A program made the position numbers and the translations under genes. From positions 15,831,735 to 15,895,734 of the forward strand of contig OY997589.1 of the NCBI GenBank assembly GCA_963921825.1: 64,000 bases of DNA, read 5' to 3'. The notes under the pieces were generated by a model, which made no database searches, had not been told where the DNA came from, and was given only the letters and a program-made list of their open reading frames with translations. Positions 32,056 to 43,580 of the stretch are shown here, piece by piece; position 1 is the first letter of the stretch; each line of letters opens with the position of its first letter. Origin of the DNA: Erodium maritimum. Lineage: Eukaryota; Streptophyta; Magnoliopsida; Geraniales; Geraniaceae.

Positions 32056-32340
32056 ATCCCGTAGGATCTGCCAAGCCCTCTGGCCCCAATAATCAATGAA
32101 TATCCCGTAGGATCTGCCGAGCCATAGGCTCCTCACATCACTCAATATCCCGTAGGATCTGTCGAGCAATAAGCTCCTCACATCACTCAATATCCCGTAG
32201 GATCTGCCGAGCAATAAGCTCCTCACGTCACTCAATATCCCGTAGGATCTGCCAAGCAATAAGCTCCTCACATCACTCAATATCCCGTAGGATATGCCGA
32301 GCAATAAGCTCCTCACATCACTCAATATCCCACTACATCT
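32056..32340 (+). repeat. 45-bp tandem repeat in the LTR, about 6 units
   Basis: TATCCCGTAGGATCTGCCGA units start at 32101, 32146, 32191, 32236, 32281 and 32326 with exact 45-bp spacing; a diverged unit precedes them. Confidence 0.92.
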
Positions 32341-32374
32341 GTCCAACTCCAACCACTACAACGGCACCGGATTA

Positions 32375-32395
32375 CCCCCCCCCCCCCCCCCCCCC
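32375..32395 (+). repeat. Homopolymer C21
   Basis: Twenty-one C in a row just after the 45-bp array, inside the LTR. Confidence 0.9.
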
Positions 32396-34344
32396 TCGGT
32401 GTAGTACCGAACTAAACATACATTCAAACATACATCTTAAGAATAAAGATAAAGAAACTCACATTATCATTCAATCATAAATCAACACTCATCACGGCAC
32501 ACGTTCATCACAAAGAAGACATCCAATACCATTCCACACTTACCGTATACTTACCTGTCACGAACCATCGGTACATCGATCACCTGATTGTACCGCTTGG
32601 CACAACCAGTCATACTCGATCATCCGTTCAATCAACAATAAATCACCACTCAATCAATCAACGATCATTCAAGCATTCGAGTAAAACCAAGAACAATCAA
32701 GCATGCATTCGATCTAGTTCCATTAGACTCTTGAATATCCTAATACTAGCAACCAAGCATGTGAACCTAGCACACAACTAATCCGAGAGCTCTTCAAAGC
32801 CTCTCTACCAATAAATAAATTCCCAAGTATTGAAAGCAAGCTTCACTAATTATTATCATCCTAAGCATGCATACTAGACTCATCCATTTATTAGTAATTA
32901 AAAAAACGATTATTCTAGTTATTCGCATCCTATAGGCAATTCTAGGACCTTTCCATTTTTATTAACCTAACATGCATACTAAGCGTTATTTAATCGAGAA
33001 GTTAAGATTTTCCCTACCTTGTGGTCTTCCTCTTAACACTCTGTTGTCACAAGCGATAGTCACCACACCGTCCTTCACACGGTTACCGGCAAGGTCTTCT
33101 TTCTACAAGGTCGTCGTTCTTCAAGGTCTTGTGGTCTTTGAACACAAAACAAACTCTAATTAGACTCCACTTAACAGTGACAAAAAGTCCCCAAAACCCT
33201 TCCAAAAGTTCAGCTCCAAACCAAGATCAAAACGGGGGAAAAACCCTCAAAAACCCCTCTGAACTAGTCGGTCACGGACACGGTCACGGAGCCGTGACAC
33301 CGACCCTCACAGAAGACGTCACGGATCCGTGACGTGTTTCGTCACGGTATTCCTCACGGAGCCGTGACGTCACCCGTCACGGGATCCGTCACGGATCCGT
33401 GACGCTCTAGGACAGTTCCGCCCTTCTTCAACCTCCAGCTCCTTTTCTCCGAAAATCCACAACCAAACTCCATTTTTAACCATTTCCAGCTCCCAAAACC
33501 ATCAAATACCTCCAAAACTCCTTTACCCATGGTAGGAATCAACAAATAAACAAGTTTCCAATGATTCTCCAAATCAAAATCAAATCAAAAGCTCCAAAAT
33601 GTTCATCAAACTTCAACAAAAGCATCAACCCAACATCCTACTTCACTACTCCTTCTCCAAGAGACAAACACAAGGCTAGTTCATCAACTTCAAGCCAAAA
33701 CCCACAAAACCCAAGAATTGAGAGTAGATGAAATAAAGAGTTGAGAGCTTCCATACCTCTAGGATGATGAGATGAAGAAGAGGGAAGCAAAATGGAGTCA
33801 AAAGGATGAAGAACTAGCTCCAAAATCCAAGCTTTCTTCACTATCTTCTTCCTCAAGAAATGAGCTTCTCTCTTGCTCTCTCCCTTTGTGATTTTCGGCT
33901 GCAACACTAGAGTGTGAGCTGATTTTGTGTGCTCAAGTTGCTTTAAATGACCTATTTGGTCCAAATACTAAAAAGCCCTTAAGGTCCTATCCCTTTAAAG
34001 GTAACTTGGGAGGGTATAAGAGTCAATTTAAGCTCCCTTTCTCATCCTCCAAGCCAAACATGACAAGTGTCATGTGTGGGTCATTTTTATTTAATTAAAT
34101 TTCAGCTTCCAAGATTTTATCGGAAAAAGCCCGAAATAAAGCCCACGGTTGACCGAAATTTGACCTACCCAATATTACAGTCAAACTGAAGGAAATGGCC
34201 CAACTAAGCTAACCGTGATGACGGCTAAGCTCGTTGGGCCCCGGAAAAGCCCCGAGTGACCTCATGCGTCCTCGGTTGACTTTTCCGGCAGAAAGTCAGA
34301 CTTGTCTTTAAAGGTCACCGGTTCGACCGGGAGCAGTGCTTACA

Positions 34345-34790
34345 GTTGGCTGAATACTACAAAAGACGCCATCAAGGGAAAATCTCAAGCCAGAAACACA
34401 TTCTGGTGCACTATTGAGAGGAAGTACAACTCGAGGGGAGGTCTCCGCCATCACGACTGGGGATCTCTCAAGAAACGTTGGGGTCGAGGCTCCTCGCAGA
34501 CAAGGAGGTTCCTCGGATATCTGAAGACCTCCAAGGCCGAGTACGTCATCGGGTCTAACCACGAGGAGCACATGAGACGTGCGAAGGAGATGTGGGCGGA
34601 TGTACCAAAGGACAACAGACTGAATGACCACCCAGGAAAGTTCGACCTGGATCATTGGATTGCGAAGCTCGAGTGAAATAAGAAGTTCGCTGCCGAGGAA
34701 GGCACAATGGGTAATGTTCGCCAAGAACAAGCAAGCCAACAACGACAACAGTTGGATGAGGCTGAGGCTTATAGCTCAACTATGAACCAA
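34345..34790 (+). pseudogene. PIF/Harbinger ORF1 domain, fragment
   Basis: It reads SWLNTTKDAIKG, NTFWCTIERKYNSRGG, LKKRWGRGSSQTRR, then HMRRAKEMW and GKFDLDHWIAKLE, closely matching the ORF1 at 19560-19890. A stop follows at about 34674, after which related sequence continues (QRQQLDEAEAYSS) to about 34790. The N-terminus was lost with the LTR insertion. Confidence 0.8.
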
Positions 34791-34794
34791 TGTG

Positions 34795-35345
34795 AGTCAT
34801 AGGATCCTCCTTAAGTGATGTCAGCAGAGCGCATCATATGCTGACACGTGGGCTATTAAATAAAAAAACGCACCTTATTGTGCAAACTACAGACGTACCA
34901 GATGCTGACACGTGGGCGCGTGCGCGCTGCTGGTGTGCGCCCCAGTGCTGATAGTTTACATAGCACAATGCTAATACCTTATAGTGCTGATACCTTACAT
35001 GCAACTGTATTGCGCGCCCAGTGTTGATAGTTTACATAGCACAATGCTAATACCTTATATGCAAAACAGTGTTGATACTTTACATGTAATTGTACTAGTA
35101 GTTTACATACACAGGTGCTGATAGCTTATATATATATGATTGCTGATACCTTAAAATCACAAAATGTAAGTGCTTTTTGCGTTGCACGCGTGGTCAACAC
35201 GCGCTACTATGCGGGCAGAGGCGCGCCTGAAGTGGCCACATGTCAGCATCTAATGCGCTCTGCTGACGTCATTTTGATCGCATCCTATGGCCCAGATTTG
35301 TTTGTAGTTTGCACAATAAGACGCGTTTTTACTGGATACTCACCA
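34795..35345. repeat. Fold-back and tandem repeat patch
   Basis: The left arm (34795-34930) and right arm (35200-35335) share inverted blocks: GTCAGCAGAGCGCAT with ATGCTGACACGTGG, and CTTATTGTGCAAACTAC. The order of the blocks differs between the arms, and one block occurs twice on the left. The middle (34945-35150) is a degenerate tandem array of TGCTGATAGTTTACATAGCACAA and TGCTAATACCTTATA units. There is no coding capacity. Probably a non-autonomous DNA element with rearranged ends. Confidence 0.65.
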
Positions 35346-36545
35346 TATATATATATACAACTTATTACCCATGTTTATTCTAGATATTATTCATTTGGAG
35401 AACCAAATTCTCAAATCATCATATTTTTAGCATGAATCAAAAAAATTATTAATTAACAATTGACGGTAACAATATTATTAACGAAAAAAGGGGGTTATAT
35501 AGCCCCGCCCAGACCGAGGTGCTACCCTTTGAATAAATTCCCATCTATTCTAGGTGAATACTGAGGGGGTGGATCCCTTTTTCCATGTAGGCGCACCATT
35601 CTCACTGCTTGCACTTTTTTTGTCTCGACTCGTATATTCCTGTTTTTTCTAATGAACGCGTTGGTCCCTCGGTGGAGACCTTTCGGGGGGAGGTGAGGAT
35701 GATTCCAGGCATCCAAGGAGGTACCAAGGACAAAGAGGAGACTTGAGATCGATTTTTAAAAACTTGGACATGGCGAGGTTCATGTTTTGCAAATATAAGT
35801 ATGTTTTGCAAAAACTTGCCAGGCCCATTAGGATGTGACGTGTCTCCTCAACAACGACCCTCTCCTCGTCTGATACTCATTGGACCCGGCGAGGTTGCGT
35901 AGCAGACCTCACCTGGTTGTGTGGGCCAACAAGAGCCCCTAACATTGATCCATGACGGCACAACGTCGCCTTCTAGTTTTCACCGGTTTTTCCCGACACT
36001 ATCAACCGCTGATTCCAATCTCCATAAACCCAATCTAGGGTTTTAGTGTCCCGATCCAGCTGAGGGGTTGGAGCGGCCCTGTATAGAAACCCCAAGTGAT
36101 CGGTTGCGCTTCGATCTTGTCGTCAGCACCTAGGTCGGGCATTTGATGAGCTTAGATGATTGGATGATGGCATAGGAGATTTGGGACCTCATGAGCAGTT
36201 CCAACACAGATAGAGAAACAAGCACGCGGTGAAGGCGACGGTACAGGTGGCGACCGATTGATCGCCGAAGGAGAAGGAAAAGTAGGTGGTGATGCTCGGT
36301 CAGAGGTAGGTAAACAAGACGGGCCTGGAACAGAGGATGCCAACGACAACGAAAAGCTCTAAGACCGAGTAATGGAGAGCATTTTCTCACAATTCCTCGG
36401 CCCTTTTGCATTTTTTTCAATTCTCAAATCATCTAATTTCATGTAATGCAACACTCTATTAAAACGACAGCTTGATAAAATATGATTTAAGAATTTTATT
36501 AAAATAGTATACACGTGAGAGTTAAGTCACTTCAAATTACAATTC
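35346..36545. other. No confident gene; possible LINE ORF1 leader fragment
   Basis: AT-rich to about 35480, then more GC. On the minus strand, 36420-36130 holds a short open frame with Pro/Ser-rich reading in an overlapping frame (RASPPTFPSPSAINRSPPVP) and downstream CCCTAGATTGGG sequence. This resembles LINE ORF1 N-terminal regions but no domain can be named. Confidence 0.3.
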
Positions 36546-38530
36546 GATAGAAAATCAAAATTCTCTCTCGGAATTGTCGAGATCTCCTCCTTCCCGAGGA
36601 TACCCTACCCCACCTATGGAGTCCCCTACCTATGTTGCTGACTTGACTATCGCTAGCCCTCTCGCTAGTCTTGTCCCATCGTAGTCAGACCTAGTGCAGT
36701 CCCTCCCACGTGTGCATCCACCTCAGCCCTCGTCGGCCGTGAACCAAGGCACAGAAGAAACCCTAACCATTTTTTTGCTTCCCGGGTCTCTACTTCCCTC
36801 TCCTTCCTTCCCCGACCTCGATAGGTGTGCCCTTCTTTTCCCGCTTTGTATGAACCCCCGATTAAATCTTGATGGGGTCAGCCTTTGAAGAACCAAACCC
36901 TAGCTTCCTCTACAAGCAACGCTAGGGTTTTGGTGAATTCAACCCCGCCGCCCTCTACTATCGACTCGGTTTCCCTGTCGTCCTTTCCTGGCGACGTGAA
37001 GGCTTTACCGCCTCTTGTGGTTGTCCCTACTCTCCTACTACCGGTGGAACCTGCTCCCCTCATCGCCACCTCTACTCAAATCGTTGTCGCCTCAATTTTC
37101 CCCACTGTTGCGCCGCCTATGATATTACCTGTCACCACCTCATTGCCCTCATTGGTCCGTGACCCTCTTAAAGGGAAATCCCCCATGTCTTAACATGGGA
37201 CACCGGAGCCAGGGAGGGCAGAGGTGAATGCTCTTTATGAGGGGTTCAGGGTTCCCAACGCCTCTCGTGTCCCCGTGATTTCGGCGCTGCTCACGCCACC
37301 ACCGGGGATGGTTCACCTCCGTAGAACTTTCAGACCCAAGGAAGTCGGCTCAACCTCGGTGGGACCTTCCTCTCTAGCATCTCTGGACTCCCAACTGCTC
37401 AACCTTCAAGATGACCTCTCGGCTTGCTCTTTGGAGGAAGAGGAGGAGATCGAGGTGATGGTACGGTATACTCCGGTGAGCCCATCTGTTCTGGCTAGGC
37501 AACAATTTTCCATGATGGGTAAATTGTGGACGTCCAAGCCGCTCCGAAAGGAGGTTCTCCTTCAGATCATCACCAAGGCATCGGGAAAATCAGTTGAGGG
37601 ACTATTGATTAAGAACATCGAACCAGGTATTTTTGGGTTTTACTTCAAGAAGGAGAAAGCATGGACATGGGTTCGAGATAACGAGTCGTGGTGCTTTGAT
37701 GTGAGACCACTACTATTGGGTGACCTAGATCCGATGGCTAGAGAACCCCCCCCCCCCCAACCTTGGATTGGATCCAATTATGGGTACATGCCCGTGGCCT
37801 CCCTCCTTTGGTCCGTATCAAAACCACGAGAGAAACGATCGGTGCGACGCTGGGGCTTTATGTTCATGTCCCGTGCGATCAATGGGTTACGTGCTAGGGA
37901 AGATCAGTAAAGGTTCGTTTCTGGCATCTGGTGGAGCCCCCCTACGCAGATAGCTCCTACTCCGCTTTCGGGGATTTTCCGACCCAGTTCGTGTCACTCT
38001 TACTTATACAAAACTACAAGTGTTTTGTTATAATTATGGTATGATAGGTCACATGGTGACCGAGTACGACCGGGAGGTGGTGGGTACTCTCCGGTTCGAC
38101 TCCTCGATGTTGGAATTCAAGAAGGATCGTCAAACCAGGGCATATGCAACAGATTGAGATGATTAGGCGCCTCGCAAATCGATATCCTCGACTTCTGCAC
38201 CTAAGGCCCCCTTGTCTCGAGGCAAGGGCCCGATAGTATACTCGGCTACTGCATCTAACGGTACGACCCGCTCCGACGATCTTGGTTGGAAATTTTTGAT
38301 AGTCGACCGACCCTCGGTTATCGAGAAATCCGACGCCTCGGACCTGCTTGGGTACATAGGTAGAACTGGACTTGGAGCTGGAACTAGGTTTGGTGTTGGA
38401 GCAGGAGCCGGGGGAGTAAATAGAGGGTCCATTGGGGAACCCTAGTACAATCAGGGCATGACGGGCAAACAACCCCGCATGAAGGAATTAAAAGGGATTC
38501 AATGCTCCAATGGCTGACCTTGGGAGGGGT
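36546..38530 (+). mobile_element. LINE ORF1 copy (DUF4283 type), no ORF2 seen
   Basis: The 5' leader (CTCTCTCGGAATT, like the complement of 3170-3190) is followed by a Pro-rich N-terminus, DUF4283, a zinc-knuckle remnant and a short 3' part. The unit ends by about 38530 without a reverse transcriptase and without an obvious A-tail. It is the same subfamily as 1489-3215, in the opposite orientation. Confidence 0.65.
36885..38445 (+). pseudogene. LINE ORF1: Pro-rich region, DUF4283, zinc knuckle
   Basis: 36885-37193 is Pro/Ser/Val-rich and ends at a stop after GKSPMS. 37224-37910 (228 codons) carries DUF4283: EEEEEIEVMVRYTPV, MMGKLWTSKPLRKEVLL, GIFGFYFKKEKAWTWVRDN and the FDVRPLLLGDLDP segment. 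Near 38010-38070 a third piece reads KLQVFCYNYGMIGHMVTEY, a CCHC knuckle in which two Cys are Tyr. Stops and frame changes between the parts make it non-functional. Role in the family: RNA coating. Confidence 0.75.
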
Positions 38531-40000
38531 CCCTGAATAGATCTCTGTCTTCTCTTTAAATCAATGATCGATAGTTCGGTTTAATTCAATGAATAAACCA
38601 TGAAGACTAATTGGTTTCGTCATAATTTAGTTTTATTTTCTGTACGCTTTTATGGCACTTCCAACACCGTTGTATCAGATCATTAGTCTCATAGCTTTTT
38701 TATAAATAGGTTTTCTGGGATTCTATATAGTATAATGATTTTTTTATATTTTGTGGTTAAAGATTTATTTCTGATGCACCCACTTACAGTTGAAATCTAA
38801 GATTTATGGAATTGTACCTTACAACCCAAAAATAAAAAAAGTCACTTCAAATTTATTTTTTTTCATCACAAAGTTGAACGACAAATAATCAAATAAGTAC
38901 TTCAAAATATTTCACTATAATTTGTAGATTTAAAAAAATAATGATATTGGATTATATATCGTAATCAGATGATTATTCTGTAATGATCTAGAAGTCTTTG
39001 ACATATAACCTTTTGTCATGATTTTGAATTTGGTTTCGAGGTTTAGGTATTAATTGTGAATGTCTCGAGCCCAGTGTTGTAGTTTCCTTTAATTCTTTGA
39101 CTCTTCGTCTCGTCTCCTGGATTTACTACAAAACTTTATTGCTCACTGCACAACACATCCCTTGCTTTTCTGTCTCTTGCATTACGCGTTTCTACTCAAT
39201 TTCCTCACCCCACTCTAATTCCTATTCCCACGTATAGTTATTACATTTTTGGATGAGCGCCTAAGATTTTATTCGAAAGTCATTCTCTAAGGGGAAGAAA
39301 GCCAAAAAGAATACATACATCACGATTATTGATTTTGTCATTTTCTTTTTTCGTCATCTTATCTTATTTAGACGGGATAAACTACAAAAACATACATCTC
39401 ATGAATCAATTCTTTAGAAATTGGTCGTCCTTTATTGTTTTATCACGTCTACATTTGGTAGAAATTGGTGTAGCAAGCGTATTGGTTTTCAGCCACATAA
39501 AATATCCGTCAGTATTGTCAGAACTATAACCATAGATGAAACTCATCGGTATGGTAAGGCCTTCAGTCATGGTTATCATCTGTTAGTGGGTTAAATGTTC
39601 AGACACGGATGTGATCCTTCGATAAGGTATATACTATAAAAATGTATCACATCTTCTAGTGTGCTGGAATCTTTAGCCACGAATACTATCCGTCGGTAAG
39701 ATTGTGTCTTTTCCATGTATTGTATCCGTCGAAAGAGTGGTATTCTTTGCCGATTATTGGTATCCGATAGAAGGGTCATTTGGTTCACCGAAATGTGGTA
39801 TTTGTGGATCAAGGATGGAGCTTACCGATAGACATTTTGACCTGTCGATTCGAAACTAGGGCCACGAAATTTCATAGACGAATTTTAAGCGACAGTACTA
39901 GAAGAAATTTGTGTTTACATCATCTGGTCCCGATGGTGGGTCAAACACAGACATACAATTGTTTTGTTTATGCTTATATAATTAAAAGAATTGAGAACAA
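38531..40000. other. Gene-free stretch with CACTA-like words
   Basis: AT-rich to about 39250. From 39480 to 39900 there are scattered ATCCGTCGGTAAGA, CCGTCGAAAG and TACCGATAGA words, like the units at 3590-4271. This suggests a decayed CACTA-type terminal region. No gene. Confidence 0.4.
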
Positions 40001-40074
40001 ATATATGTCGTAGGGTTTCATCAGAACTAGCCTAATAGCCGAGCTCTACTAGGGTTTCATCTAGTAATAGGGTT

Positions 40075-40611
40075 TTGCGATTGTCTGTTCCTTTGCACGC
40101 GATCATGAACTCACGATCGGCGGAGGAGAGATCATGGTCCCCGGTCTCGGTTGGAGAAGAAGAGAGTCGGACGGGGGGAGAGGGACGTCGCCAGGGGCGG
40201 TCCTGGCAGGAGGTCGGCGGGGACGAACTTGAGAGACTCTCGCAAGGGAGTCACCCGATAATTCCTGGAGTGGAACCGGCCTTGGAGGAGATGCTCGGGG
40301 ATGGGCAGGACTGGGCGAAGGAGCAGGAGCGGTCGCCGGGATCACCGGCTTTCTCTTCTCCGGCGAACTGGTCGCCATGCAGGCCGGAGGAGTCGTTGGT
40401 CTTCTCGGCGATGCAGACGACGGAACCACGCAGGGAGGGCGGTCGTCCCCGTCGCGTGCAGGCTGTAGGCCCTCGGCCAAAGGCGTGGCGACGTCCGGCT
40501 CCTCGAACGGTGGAGGAGGTCCGCCCGAGGGAGGAGGAGATGTCGGGGGAATCGCTCAAAGACGGGGTGGCTCTCATCCCGATCGTGATCTCCTCGGCGA
40601 CGGGAGGGACC
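40075..40611 (+). pseudogene. LINE ORF1, N-terminal part
   Basis: Open from 40075 up to the inserted LTR. The likely start is MNSRSAEERSWSP near 40105. It is GC-rich with many Arg, Glu, Gly and Pro (GEEESRTGGEGR, then GPRPKAWRRP). It resembles the minus-strand ORF at 64000-63602 (EPDPLSSREGGSSP, GPRPRRVGG). The N-terminus of plant LINE ORF1 is poorly conserved and probably disordered; the domains lie beyond the insertion. Confidence 0.6.
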
Positions 40612-40819
40612 TGATGTGGACATAAAATACATCTACTTTAGATGTCATTAGCCCACATTTATGTTCTTTTTAGTCCCGAGTTAATATGAAATGATGCATT
40701 TTACTCTCATATTGTGTATTTGGTCTTGTTTCAGGGTTCATCAAGTTTTCGGAGCAAAAAAGGGCAATTCGGGAGTGAAACGGAGTGAATTTGGAAGTTG
40801 GACAGAAGTGTCAGCAATA

Positions 40820-40960
40820 TGCACCAGTTTGTTGCACGTCGTGCAACAAACTGGTGCACTCTGGACAGAGGAGTCAAGAAAATGCCCCAGTTTGTTGCAC
40901 GGCGTGCAAGAAACTGGTGCAACTTAAGTGCACCAGAAACTTGCACGACGTGCAAGCGTC
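40820..40960. repeat. Array of perfect and near-perfect hairpins in the LTR
   Basis: At 40820-40858 the arms TGCACCAGTTTGTTGCACG and their exact complement surround one base. At 40883-40921 a second hairpin repeats the motif with small differences, and a shorter third follows around 40938-40957. The array also lies in the 3' LTR at 47121-47222. Confidence 0.9.
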
Positions 40961-42002
40961 AAAAACGCGATTTCCAGCTATGTTTCCTACTTTTTTCCAG
41001 AGTTAACCCGTCATATAAAAGGGATATCAGGTCATTATATTGAGTATCACGAAATTGGAGAGAAAAAGCCACTTTTGGAGAGAACTTGGAGAAGATCAAA
41101 GGAGAACTACTAGAATCACATTGAGGTTTTTGTAGTTTGGATTGTTTCTGAATATTTGTATTGCTATTTTCAGTTAATATGATTATGATTATTTCAATCC
41201 TTCTCTTGTGTTCTTATTCATTTGCTATGAACTAAGTTTATATCGATCTAGGGCTAGGGGGAACGATGTGATGAATTGATTGAGCATATTTAGGTCATAT
41301 ACTTATAAACTAATACTAGAAAAGTGTTTATTCATTTCCGTTCGTAATGCTACATTGCCTTGACCACGTACATGTATGATTAAATCTTGTTAACCAACAA
41401 TTGAGAAATGAGGTTAAAAAGAGGAAAAAGGAATTGGATAGCTCGGGTTTCAATCTAGGCTAGAATATGGCTAGACTGACACGAGTGCAATAGCTATAGG
41501 TGTAAAACCCGAAAGTTAGAGGAATTCATAGATCGTAATGCTTTATACCGCTCTACACCTAGATTAAGATAATTAGGTGGACCGAGTGTATTAGGGTCCT
41601 AATACGATTGAGAGATGGTTAGGACTACTTAAAGAGAATTCTCGTTGCCCTTAAAATAGTATTAGTTATAAATGTATGCCAAATATCGTTAAGTTGTTCA
41701 TCGTATTCGACCCCCGTTAATGTACTAGATCGTCTTTTATCTCTTATTTACAATCCATTTGTGGTTTTGTGCTCTGTTTTCGGATCATTTATATATTCTC
41801 AGTACTTGCATGAATTTACATTTTACAAACCAAAACCAAACATCGTTATAGGAATAGCTTGACCATCGGATTAACTAACTAAAGTGCTTGCTTAATTGCT
41901 CCCTTGGGTACGATATCTCGGACTTAAAACCCCGAATACTACTTGACGACCGGTACGCTTGCCGTGCCATTCTGAGAGTTAATTCTCAGAGTGTCAAGTT
42001 AA

Positions 42003-42020
42003 TGGCACCGTTGCCGGGGA
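42003..42020 (+). other. Primer binding site, tRNA-Asp type
   Basis: TGGCACCGTTGCCGGGGA differs at one base from the complement of the tRNA-Asp 3' end used by Athila-type elements. Confidence 0.85.
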
Positions 42021-42116
42021 GCAACTAAGGCAACTCTGATACGTTTGTAATTCGTGTTAAGACTATTTCATTTTTTGTATATATTTGGTTAGTTGATTCA
42101 TTGAATTATAACTTTT

Positions 42117-43253
42117 ATGGAGAATCGGTATTGTGATACTGTGTATTGTGATTGTTGCGGAGCTTATGATCATTCTAACTATTATTGTGAGTACTTGAAT
42201 TCAAATGCATATTGTCAATATTGGGAGGACCCTTCCACTTTTGATCAAGGTTATCAAGTGGAACCACAAGAATCTTCCTCCAAACTGGAGCAGATGATGC
42301 TAACCATGATGGCACAAATGAAGGAGGATAGTGAGCTGCACAAGGTATCTGTGCAGGAGCAGCAGATAGTGAACCGGAACAATGATTCCCATTTTCAGAA
42401 GTTGGAAATTTAATTGGGTCAAATAGTCAATGCAATGAATCAAATATATCCTCACATACAAGTGGTGAATGAGAGAGCTCTACACGATCAAACAAGTAAC
42501 ATTGAGGAAAATCATTCTGAGCACTTAGGTGATTCAGTAGAACAAGAAACTCATTATCCAACCATGAGTTTAGAGGTAAGTGCAGAATGTGAGGTATCAA
42601 GTTCTTACTCCTCTAGTACAATATCTATTCCATCTCCATGTAGTTTTGATGCGTTGAATTCTTTAGATGTAAATAATAATTGTATAATTGAAAAAAATAG
42701 TTCACAAACTATTGCTGAGCTGAATCCTTCCATAGTATCCATAGAGTTGGCTGACAAGTCTATTAGATATCCAAGGGGCACTATGGAAGATGCTCTTAAG
42801 AGAGGGGTTATATTTGAATCTCCCATTGATTTTATTTTCCTAGACATCGAGAATGATGTCGAAATTCCATTTGGTGTGGGAGATTCATTTCTTGATTCTA
42901 GCAAATCAACTTTGTATGTTCAACCCGTCACATTAATTTTTAAATTAAATGTTGAGCAAAGAGTTTTTAATATTAAGCATGAATTTGTTGATACATTTGC
43001 TAGTCCCCAATCCCCATTTGTGAGCTTATGTTACTCTATTGTGGTAGATGCTCTTGACCCTCGCTGTCATGAGTATTTTCCGCTTAATGGGATTCATATC
43101 CCTATCAAGTTGAGCCAAGATGAACCAAATTATAATTATTCTGTTAAGGCAAGCTTGATGAAGTTAGCCTTGAGTTTGGAACTTTTACAAAACTCAAGGA
43201 AAAGAATTTTGTACTGCATTGTGTTTCTTCTCCTAGTTTTCACTCATATTTAA
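42117..43253 (+). pseudogene. Gag/protease-like coding remnant of the Athila-like element
   Basis: The start has Cys- and Tyr-rich words (CDCCGAYDHSNYYC). Later comes a region with ELADKSIRYPRGTMEDAL, typical of the part following the protease of Athila-type polyproteins. The block is much shorter than a gag-pol and is broken; it is a fossil. Confidence 0.65.
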
Positions 43254-43575
43254 AGAGAAGGATGCAATGGAAGTATGAGACGTTCGGGAGGCCTCCTGAT
43301 TGAGCCTCCTACCCGTCGAGCAAATGACGTTAAACAAATGCGCTTGTTGGGAGGCAACCCAATATTCCTACCCCTCGTTGTTTTGTGTATGTTATGTCTT
43401 GCTCTTATTCTCTAACTATTTGTGCAAGTTGGTGATACAAGATGGAAGCTTGAAAATACAAGTTATTTTTGTTGGCGCCGAGTTCTCGAGAACTCACTTG
43501 GGCGAAGTAGCATTCCATCTACCATGCACAAAGGCAATTCCAGTATTCAGGAAAAAGTAGTATCGGTGAAGGGGC

Positions 43576-43580
43576 AGTAT
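43576..43580 (+). repeat. Target duplication AGTAT, left
   Basis: It pairs with 45269-45273. Confidence 0.85.

Larger units (their letters stand above)
29870..34344 (-). mobile_element. LTR retrotransposon remnant (Ty3/gypsy, long LTR), minus strand
   Basis: The 5' LTR is 31275-34344 (TGTCACGCCCC ... GTGCTTACA, 3.07 kb). Next to it, at 31256-31271, is a tRNA-iMet primer site (complement of TGGTATCAGAGCCTGG). About 1.4 kb of internal sequence remains to the left. No second LTR is present and no protein domain is readable. Same LTR family as 15135-20827 and 55375-58583. A broken, old fossil sitting in a PIF element. Confidence 0.82.
29548..34795 (+). mobile_element. PIF/Harbinger ORF1-type element, split by an LTR element
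   Basis: The left end GAGCAAATGCAACGGG follows TTA (29545-29547). The GC-rich end, the TATA box at 29800-29809 and the leader resemble the element at 18466. The sequence breaks at about 29870 and resumes at 34345 within the ORF1 domain, running to about 34795. The leader and first ORF1 part are missing around the LTR insertion, and the right inverted repeat was not found. Confidence 0.75.

Noticed and set aside
32056-32340. CRISPR-like array
   Set aside because: 45-bp units directly abut; no spacers.
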